Assembly (NCBI RefSeq): GCF_029893355.1
Contig: NZ_JARZAI010000016.1
Location: forward strand, 124,001 to 188,000
Direction of reading: 5' to 3'
Length of the DNA stretch: 64,000 nucleotides
Source: Kitasatospora sp. MAA4
Lineage (GTDB): Bacteria > Actinomycetota > Actinomycetes > Streptomycetales > Streptomycetaceae
Shown here: positions 58,433 through 64,000 of the stretch, piece by piece
Numbering within the stretch: position 1 is the stretch's first letter
Layout of the letters: each line of letters opens with the position of its first letter
The notes under the pieces: model-generated
The model's database searches: none
What the model saw: the letters and a program-made list of their open reading frames with translations, nothing else
What the model was told of the DNA's origin: nothing
Program-made: the position numbers and the translations under genes

Positions 58433-59374
58433 GTGAGCACCATGCCTGATACCGAACGGCCCCTCCAGCTCGCCCTCTCCCGGGCGGGAGTGGACCGGGC
58501 GGCGCACCACCGGCAGGACGAACCGTGGCTCGCCGCGGCCTGGAGCCACCCCGCCACCAAGGTGCTGCCGATCGCCGGCGGCGAGGTCTTCGTGGTCGAC
58601 ACCGAGGCCGGCGCCGAGCTGGTGCTGCTGCCCTCCTTCGAGGCCCCGCAGGTCGGTGACCGGTACTTCCTGGGCACCGACGAGGACGGCGTCTCGTACT
58701 TCGCGCTGTCCGGCGAGACGCTGCCCGGACGGCTGGACGGCGACGCCCGCCCGGCCGGGCTGCGCGAGGTCGGCGCGAGCCTCTCCGACCGCGACGCCGG
58801 GCTGCTGGTGCACGCCGTGGCGCTGGAGCACTGGCACCGCCTGCACAGCTTCTGCTCGCGCTGCGGGCACCCGACCGAGAAGGCCGGCGCCGGGCACCTG
58901 CGGCGCTGCACCTCGTGCGCGGCCGAGCACTACCCGCGGACCGACCCGGCGGTGATCATGGTGGTCACCGACGAGCAGGACCGCTGCCTGCTGGGCCGGC
59001 AGGCACTCTGGCCGGAGGGGCGCTGGTCCACGCTGGCCGGCTTCGTCGAGCCGGGTGAGTCGATCGAGCAGGCGGTGGCCCGTGAGGTCTTCGAGGAGGC
59101 CGGCGTCAAGGTGGCCGAGGTCAGCTACGTGGCCAGCCAGCCGTGGCCCTTCCCGGCCAGCCTGATGCTGGGCTTCATCGGCAGGGCGCACCCGGACGGC
59201 ACGGCGATCACGGTGGACGGCGAGGAGCTCTCCGAGGCGCGCTGGGTCTCCCGCGAGGAGCTGCGGGCCGGGATGGAGTCGGGGGAGATCCTGCCGCCGT
59301 CCGGCATCTCGATCGCCCGCCACCTGGTCGAGCTCTGGTACGGCGAACCGCTGCCGCCCGCCGCTCGCGGGTAG
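58433..59374 (+). CDS. nudC: NAD(+) diphosphatase NudC (Nudix)
   Basis: A 313-residue NudC. The zinc ribbon has Cys 141, 144, 159 and 162 (FCSRCGHP, RRCTSCAAEHYP). The Nudix box lies at about 203-225 (GFVEPGESIEQAVAREVFEE), and the NADH-specific SQPWPFPASLMLGF follows. It splits NAD(H) into NMN(H) and AMP and in bacteria can also decap NAD-RNA. GTG 58433 or ATG 58442 starts it. In mycobacteria nudC lies between adnB and mrx1 as here. A terminator follows. Confidence 0.94.
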   Translation: MSTMPDTERPLQLALSRAGVDRAAHHRQDEPWLAAAWSHPATKVLPIAGGEVFVVDTEAGAELVLLPSFEAPQVGDRYFLGTDEDGVSYFALSGETLPGRLDGDARPAGLREVGASLSDRDAGLLVHAVALEHWHRLHSFCSRCGHPTEKAGAGHLRRCTSCAAEHYPRTDPAVIMVVTDEQDRCLLGRQALWPEGRWSTLAGFVEPGESIEQAVAREVFEEAGVKVAEVSYVASQPWPFPASLMLGFIGRAHPDGTAITVDGEELSEARWVSREELRAGMESGEILPPSGISIARHLVELWYGEPLPPAARG

Positions 59375-59740
59375 CGCGGGAATGGTAACGGGGGTGTGCG
59401 GGAATCATCCGCACGCCCCCGTTCTCGTACGATCATCTGTGATCAAGTAGAGGCAATTCCGGAAAACTTCCAGCCAACTAGTGGCAGGCTTTTCGGACGA
59501 GTCCAGCGGTGCTCCTGCGCTCTCCCCGTCGGCCCGTTGATCGCCTGCTGTTGCCGGGGCCCGCCTGGAGCGGTCCGCGTCGTGGGTACCGGGGGCCGAC
59601 CGGCCCTGATGTGCTTGGTTGGAATGAATTCGACGGCCATTGATCGCGTGGGTGGACCGGCCAATCCGGCAATCCCCAATCCTGGCCAATAATGGCTGGT
59701 TTAGCTGAAATGGTGCAGCGCGAATCGCTACATTCCCCCT
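59375..59740. other. 366-bp intergenic region before the GntR gene
   Basis: It holds the nudC terminator, an inverted repeat GATCA-4-TGATC at 59431-59444, and, near its right end, repeated CCAAT motifs and the TACATT -10 hexamer (59729-59734) of the GntR gene. No small gene was supported. Confidence 0.5.
59387..59423 (+). terminator. nudC terminator
   Basis: A 15-bp stem with one G-U pair (59387-59401 with 59409-59423) and a 7-nt loop, 13 bp after the nudC stop. Confidence 0.85.
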
Positions 59741-60547
59741 GTGACCATCTCCAGAGGAAGCGTTCCGTCCCCCAAGTACCAGCGGCTGGCCGCCGACCTG
59801 CGCCGACGGATCGCGGCCGGCGAGTGGCGCGCCGACGTCGCGCTGCCGGTGGAGTCCGAGCTGGAGCAGCAGTACGGCGTCGCCCGCAACACCGTGCGGC
59901 TCGCGGTGGACGTGCTGGTCAACGAGGGGCGACTGGTCAGGCTGCAGGGCAAGGGCACCTATCTGAAGGACCATCCGGTCCTGGACCACCGGGCCTTCGG
60001 GCCGCCGTCGGCCGGCCGGCTGATCCCCGCCCAGCGGGACAGCCTCGCGGCACCCAGCGAGGTCTACACGAACGAGGCGACCGAGGCGGGCCGCGCCTTG
60101 ACGGTGGACTTCGAGATGCTGATCGTCCGGGCCCGGGTGGACATCGCCGAGCGGCTCGGCCTGCGGCCGGGGGAGGCGGTGGTGGTCCGCCGCCAGCTGC
60201 GGATGATGGACCGCGAGCCTTACTCGATCGAGGAGAGCCACTACCGGGCCGGCCTGGCGGCCGGTACCGCGCTGATGGAGCCCGACCCGGTGCTCGGCGG
60301 GGACGAGCAGGTGCTGATCGAGCTGGGCCGCACCGAGATCGGTGCCGTCGACCAGCTGGTCTCGCGGATGCCCGGGCCGGAGGAGTCGCAGTGGTTCCAG
60401 GGCGGGCCCGGGGTGCCGCTGCTGGTGCAGACCCGGGTCACCTACGACCGGCGCGGGCCGGTCCGGGTGATCGAGACGCGCTACTCGGCCGACCGCTGCC
60501 GCCTGGTGTACGGGCTCGGCGAGCTGTCGGCGCGTCCAGCCCCGTGA
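59741..60547 (+). CDS. GntR/HutC-family transcriptional regulator
   Basis: A 268-residue regulator with an N-terminal winged helix (YQRLAADLRRRIAAGEW, ESELEQQYGVARNTVRLAVD, LVRLQGKGTYL) and a C-terminal UTRA ligand domain (about 85-265). GTG 59741 has no ribosome-binding site, and TACATT ends 6 nt upstream, so the mRNA may be leaderless. It is transcribed alone. It interrupts the nudC-mrx1 neighbourhood seen in mycobacteria; its target and ligand are unknown. Confidence 0.92.
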   Translation: MTISRGSVPSPKYQRLAADLRRRIAAGEWRADVALPVESELEQQYGVARNTVRLAVDVLVNEGRLVRLQGKGTYLKDHPVLDHRAFGPPSAGRLIPAQRDSLAAPSEVYTNEATEAGRALTVDFEMLIVRARVDIAERLGLRPGEAVVVRRQLRMMDREPYSIEESHYRAGLAAGTALMEPDPVLGGDEQVLIELGRTEIGAVDQLVSRMPGPEESQWFQGGPGVPLLVQTRVTYDRRGPVRVIETRYSADRCRLVYGLGELSARPAP

Positions 60548-60565
60548 GCTGTCCTGCTACGAGGT

Positions 60566-60598
60566 CGGCGGCCCCGGGCGGGAGGCCCGGGGCCGCCG
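60566..60598. terminator. bidirectional terminator between gntR and mrx1
   Basis: A perfect 14-bp stem (60566-60579 with 60585-60598) and 5-nt loop between the two convergent genes. Confidence 0.9.
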
Positions 60599-60610
60599 CT
60601 TGAGCCGTGC

Positions 60611-60868
60611 TCAGCCGGCCAGCGCGGCCTGGACCTGACGCAGGCTCGGGTTGGTCATGGCGACCGCCTCGCCACCGGCGGCCGGCGTGACCAGCACGGT
60701 CGGCACGACCTGGTTCCCGCCGTTGACCGACTCCACATAGGCGGCGGACTTCGGGTCCTCCTCGATGTTGATCTCGGTGTAGCCGATGCCGGCGCGGTCC
60801 AGCTGGCTCTTCAGCCGCTGGCAGTAGCCGCACCAGGTCGTGCTGTACATCGTGACGCTGCCGGACAT
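60611..60868 (-). CDS. mrx1: mycoredoxin (glutaredoxin-like)
   Basis: An 85-residue glutaredoxin-fold protein with active site Cys13-Gly-Tyr-Cys16 (YSTTWCGYCQRLK) and the cis-Pro loop NQVVPTVLV. Mycoredoxins reduce mycothiol-protein mixed disulphides, so this supports a mycothiol-producing actinobacterium. ATG 60868 has GGAG upstream. It is divergent from uvrD2 as in mycobacteria (Rv3198A). Confidence 0.93.
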   Translation of the reverse strand: MSGSVTMYSTTWCGYCQRLKSQLDRAGIGYTEINIEEDPKSAAYVESVNGGNQVVPTVLVTPAAGGEAVAMTNPSLRQVQAALAG

Positions 60869-61104
60869 CGAAAGGACTCCTTCGCCCAGGGGAATGGTGC
60901 TGTCGCGCTGCACAACGCGCCGGACCCGGCGCTGATTCCTGCGGGCTTTCCGGCACCGTCCGGTGGTCGCAGGGGACGTGGGCCGATCGTCGTACCGGGC
61001 CTGTGGACAACCCGCGGCGGATTGTCGTCGGACCCTGCCAGGATGTCCGGACCAGGTGCCGCGGCCCGCAGGAGTCCGCCCGCCGGGCTGAGAGGATGGA
61101 CGGC

Positions 61105-63414
61105 ATGCAGGAAGAGCTCATGACCGGTGATCTGTACGGCGCGAACCACCTTCCCGGCCTGTCCGGGGGCGGATCGGCCGGCTTCGGCGGCGGCTACGCC
61201 GGGCGGCCGGGCGACGCGGACGCGGTGCTGGCCGGGCTCGACCCCGAGCAGCGCGCGGTCGCCACCGCGCTCAGCGGCCCCGTCTGCGTCCTCGCGGGCG
61301 CCGGGACGGGCAAGACCAGGGCGATCACCCACCGGATCGCCTACGGCGTGCGTAGCGGCGTCTTCCAGCCCCAGCAGGTGCTGGCCGTCACCTTCACCGC
61401 GCGGGCCGCGGGCGAGATGCGCGGCCGGCTGCGCGAGCTCGGCGCGGAGGGCGTGCAGGCCCGGACCTTCCACTCCGCCGCACTGCGCCAGCTGCAGTAC
61501 TTCTGGCCGCGCGCGGTCGGCGGCGAGGTGCCGCGCCTGCTCGAACGCAAGGTCCAGCTGGTCGCCGAGGCCGCCGGGCGGACCGGCCTGCGGGTCCAGC
61601 GCACCGAACTGCGCGACCTCACCAGCGAGATCGAGTGGGCCAAGGTCACCCAGATCGTCCCCGACGACTACCCGGTGGCCGTCCTGAAGTCCGGCCGCGA
61701 CGCCCCGCGCGACCCGGCCGAGATCGCCCGGGTCTACGCCACCTACGAGCAGACCAAGCGCGACCGCAACGTCATCGACTTCGAGGACGTGCTGCTGCTG
61801 ACCGCCGCGATCCTGGAGGACCGCCCGGAGATCGCCGAGCGGGTGCGGGCCCAGTACCGGCACTTCACCGTCGACGAGTACCAGGACGTCTCGCCGCTCC
61901 AGCAGCGGCTGCTCGACCAGTGGACGGGAGCGGGCGCGAGCCTGTGCGTGGTCGGCGACGCCAGCCAGACGATCTACTCCTTCACCGGCGCGACGCCCGA
62001 CTACCTGCTGAACTTCCGCACCAAGCACCCCGACGCCACGGTGGTGAAGCTGGTCCGCGACTACCGCTCCACCCCGCAGGTGGTGCACCTGGCCAACGGG
62101 CTGCTCGCCCAGGCCCGCGGTGCGGCCGCCCGGCACCGCCTCGAACTCGTCTCGCAGCGCGAGGCCGGTCCCGAGCCGGTCTACACCGAGTACGTGGACG
62201 AGCCGACCGAGGCCGAGACCACCGCGCACCGGATCAAGGAGCTGCTGGCCAAGGGGCAGGGGCAGGGCGGCTGCCGGGCCAGCGAGATCGCCGTGCTGTT
62301 CCGCACCAACGGGCAGTCCGAGGTCTACGAGCAGGCGCTTGCCGACCTCGGGATCTCCTACCAGCTCAAGGGCGCCGAGCGCTTCTTCGAGCGTCCCGAG
62401 GTGCGCGAGGCGGGTTTGCTGCTGCGCGGCGCGGCCCGCGCGGGGAACGACCCGGTGACGCTGGACGCGCCGGACCTCGCCGCCGAGGTGCGCGCGGTGC
62501 TGGGTACCCGGGGCTTCACCGCCACGCCGCCGGCCGGCTCCGGCGCGGTCCGCGAGCGCTGGGAGTCGCTGGCCGCGCTGGTCCGCCTCGCCGAGGAGTT
62601 CGAGGCCGGCCGGCGTGCGGCGGGCGAGCCGGCGGACCTAGCGGCCTACGTCGCCGAGCTGGACGCCCGGGCCGCCGCTCAGCACGCGCCGGCCGTGGAG
62701 GGCGTCACGCTGGCCTCCCTGCACGCCGCCAAGGGCCTGGAGTGGGACGCCGTCTTCCTGGTCGGCCTCACCGAGGGCACGCTGCCGATCATCTATGCCA
62801 AGACCGACGAGCAGCTGGAGGAGGAGCGCCGGCTGCTCTACGTGGGAGTCACCCGGGCCCGGGTGCACCTCTCGCTGTCCTGGGCGCTGTCGCGCTCGCC
62901 GGGGGGGCGCGCGAGCCGCAAGCCCTCGCGCTTCCTGGACGGGCTGCGCCCGGGCTCCGGCTCGGGCGCGGCGCGCTCCGGCGGGGGCGGGCGCGGGAGC
63001 GTGGAGGGCGGCGGTGCGGAGCGCGCCGGCCGCAAGGCGCGCGGCCCGGTCAAGTGCCGAGTCTGCGGGCGCACGCTGACCGACGCGGTGGAGCGCAAGC
63101 TGCGCCGCTGCGAGGACTGCCCCTCCTCGATGGACGAGGGCCTGTACGAGCGGCTGCGCGAGTGGCGGGCCCGGCAGGCCAAGAAGCAGGGCGCGCCCGC
63201 CTACGTGGTCTTCACCGACGCGACCCTGATGGCGATCGCCGAGGACGTGCCCGCCGACGCCCGGGCGCTGGCGCTCATCTCGGGTGTGGGCGCCATGAAG
63301 CTGGACAAGTACGGGGCTGCCGTGCTGTCGTTGTGTGCGGGGGAAGAGCCCGAGGAGGAACCGGCCGCGGTCGGGGACGACCCCTCGGACGAGGAGCCCT
63401 CGGAAGACTCCTGA
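61105..63414 (+). CDS. uvrD2: ATP-dependent DNA helicase UvrD2
   Basis: A 769-residue SF1A helicase. Walker A is AGAGTGKTR (about 64-72), motif II VDEYQDVS, motif V LHAAKGLEWDAV and VI YVGVTRAR. After a Gly/Ser-rich linker comes the tetracysteine motif (Cys 651, 654, 669, 672) and a C-terminal HRDC domain, the layout of mycobacterial UvrD2. The acidic tail is Glu/Asp-rich. ATG 61105 is favoured by AGAGG 9 nt upstream; ATG 61096 and 61120 are alternatives. In Streptomyces and mycobacteria whiB7/wblC follows. Confidence 0.93.
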   Translation: MQEELMTGDLYGANHLPGLSGGGSAGFGGGYAGRPGDADAVLAGLDPEQRAVATALSGPVCVLAGAGTGKTRAITHRIAYGVRSGVFQPQQVLAVTFTARAAGEMRGRLRELGAEGVQARTFHSAALRQLQYFWPRAVGGEVPRLLERKVQLVAEAAGRTGLRVQRTELRDLTSEIEWAKVTQIVPDDYPVAVLKSGRDAPRDPAEIARVYATYEQTKRDRNVIDFEDVLLLTAAILEDRPEIAERVRAQYRHFTVDEYQDVSPLQQRLLDQWTGAGASLCVVGDASQTIYSFTGATPDYLLNFRTKHPDATVVKLVRDYRSTPQVVHLANGLLAQARGAAARHRLELVSQREAGPEPVYTEYVDEPTEAETTAHRIKELLAKGQGQGGCRASEIAVLFRTNGQSEVYEQALADLGISYQLKGAERFFERPEVREAGLLLRGAARAGNDPVTLDAPDLAAEVRAVLGTRGFTATPPAGSGAVRERWESLAALVRLAEEFEAGRRAAGEPADLAAYVAELDARAAAQHAPAVEGVTLASLHAAKGLEWDAVFLVGLTEGTLPIIYAKTDEQLEEERRLLYVGVTRARVHLSLSWALSRSPGGRASRKPSRFLDGLRPGSGSGAARSGGGGRGSVEGGGAERAGRKARGPVKCRVCGRTLTDAVERKLRRCEDCPSSMDEGLYERLREWRARQAKKQGAPAYVVFTDATLMAIAEDVPADARALALISGVGAMKLDKYGAAVLSLCAGEEPEEEPAAVGDDPSDEEPSEDS

Positions 63415-63423
63415 AACTCGCCC

Positions 63424-63463
63424 GTTAAATAGTTTGCGCGCTGTGCATGGTGCGCAATAGCCT
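63424..63463 (+). promoter_or_regulatory. WhiB7/WblC-like promoter
   Basis: An A/T tract (TTAAAT, 63425-63430) lies 3 bp upstream of a TTGCGC -35 (63434-63439); TAGCCT (63458-63463) is an 18-bp-spaced -10. An A/T element at this distance from the -35 is the mark of promoters co-activated by WhiB7/WblC. It directly follows uvrD2, the usual neighbour of that gene. Confidence 0.5.
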
Positions 63464-63652
63464 GCCGGAGCGGTCAAGGAAACGAGATCGTCGGCCGATC
63501 GGGATCACTCCCGCAACGGCTTACCCGTGCGCTCTGCGCACAGCAGGACCTCACGACTGCAGGACCGCTCAACAGCAGGACCGAGACAGACATCCGAACA
63601 GCCGGAGCCCGGGGGACTGGGCACCGCGAGACGCCGAGAGGAGGCGACGACA

Positions 63653-64000
63653 GTGGAAACCATCACGATGATCACCAAACTGACTGGCCAGGCCGTTGTT
63701 GCCGCTTCACTGCGTCCTTCCCCCGCGGGTCTTCTCGCGGGCGGAGTCTCGCTGTCCGGTGTCTGCGGCGGCCTGGATCTCGACCGTGACGTCACCCGCG
63801 TCAGCGTCGCCGGTGCCCTTGGCATGACGGGCGCCGCCGGTAGCTCCGCGGGGACGGGTGTCGAGACCGGTCTGTCCCTCGGCTGGGTCACCGTCGATGT
63901 CGACTCCGTGCGTGCGATGCGCAATGAGCGACCGACCAGGGCACCGAAGGCAGTGGACGCGGCGGCCAAGCATGGCGCCTATCTGCAGGTCATCGGTGCC
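63653..64000 (+). CDS. possible protein start, runs off the window
   Basis: An uninterrupted frame of 116 codons from GTG 63653, which has GAGGAGG 8 nt upstream, to the window edge. It begins METITMITKLTGQAVVAASL and ends AAAKHGAYLQVIGA. I recognise no family and it lacks the WhiB cysteines. About a quarter of third positions are A or T, more than in the neighbours, so it may be either a real short or partial gene or part of a regulatory leader for a downstream wblC gene. Confidence 0.45.
   Translation, partial: METITMITKLTGQAVVAASLRPSPAGLLAGGVSLSGVCGGLDLDRDVTRVSVAGALGMTGAAGSSAGTGVETGLSLGWVTVDVDSVRAMRNERPTRAPKAVDAAAKHGAYLQVIGA

Noticed and set aside
55018..58911. A 1297-codon open frame on the minus strand opposite the ABC permease and dipeptidase
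   Set aside because: It is antisense to two well-supported genes and its translation is His/Arg/Gly/Pro-rich low complexity, the usual shadow in very GC-rich DNA.
1..64000. tRNA, rRNA, CRISPR arrays, prophage genes and biosynthetic megasynthases
   Set aside because: I looked for these and saw no supporting sequence.

Overview
The window is 64 kb of a high-GC actinobacterial chromosome, most likely from a member of the Streptomycetaceae (Streptomyces or Kitasatospora type). Reasons are the very G+C-rich third codon positions, frequent GTG and TTG starts, 4-base ATGA/GTGA gene overlaps, and a set of actinobacterial families (TatB, DUF3117, DUF3107, mycoredoxin, AdnAB, UvrD2, a SigE-type ECF factor with a zinc anti-sigma factor). 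The species cannot be told from the sequence alone. I see no tRNA, rRNA, CRISPR array or prophage.

Layout. 1-3022: the end of an ABC-2 exporter operon followed by a DesK/DesR-like two-component pair, all four genes overlapping by 4 bp. 3041-13934: SirB1-like protein, acetyltransferase, ferredoxin FdxA, the diaminopimelate genes dapC and dapE, a LOG-family hydrolase, a FolP2-type pterin-binding enzyme, a DivIVA-domain protein, tag and an enoyl-CoA hydratase. 14306-17917: DUF3117, an O-methyltransferase, sigE with its anti-sigma factor, and tatB. 18054-28213: Mrp ATPase, DUF1003, an MgtE-N/CBS protein, and several transporters and hydrolases. 28345-33444: a DEAD-box helicase, a MiaE-like ferritin-fold protein, DUF3107 and a TetR regulator. 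33669-42787: an alpha/beta hydrolase, a three-gene glycosyltransferase cassette, MoeZ, and a large membrane protein with a kinase-like domain. 42923-49981: an alkyltransferase-like protein and the AdnA-AdnB helicase-nuclease pair. 50172-58383: an accessory insert holding a PP2C phosphatase, a 167-bp MITE-like element, a nuclease-fold protein, a PadR-controlled ABC exporter and an M20 peptidase. 58433-64000: NudC, a GntR regulator, mycoredoxin, UvrD2, and a WhiB7/WblC-like promoter with the start of another reading frame.

How it works together. As I recall the M. tuberculosis gene order, two blocks that are about 2 Mb apart there (around Rv1202-Rv1232c and Rv3211-Rv3198c) lie close together here. 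The first block joins lysine/peptidoglycan precursor synthesis with envelope stress (SigE, anti-sigma, TatB). The second joins DNA double-strand-break processing (AdnAB, UvrD2), base-alkylation sensing (ATL), thiol redox (mycoredoxin) and NAD(H) pyrophosphatase NudC.

Most of the window is ordinary core genome. The signals most worth a second look are the MITE-like element inserted exactly at the shared stop-codon TA of two convergent genes, a leaderless autoregulated padR promoter, an ECF autoregulatory promoter in front of sigE, a DEAD-box helicase that appears to start with CTG, and the WblC-like promoter and leader at the right edge.
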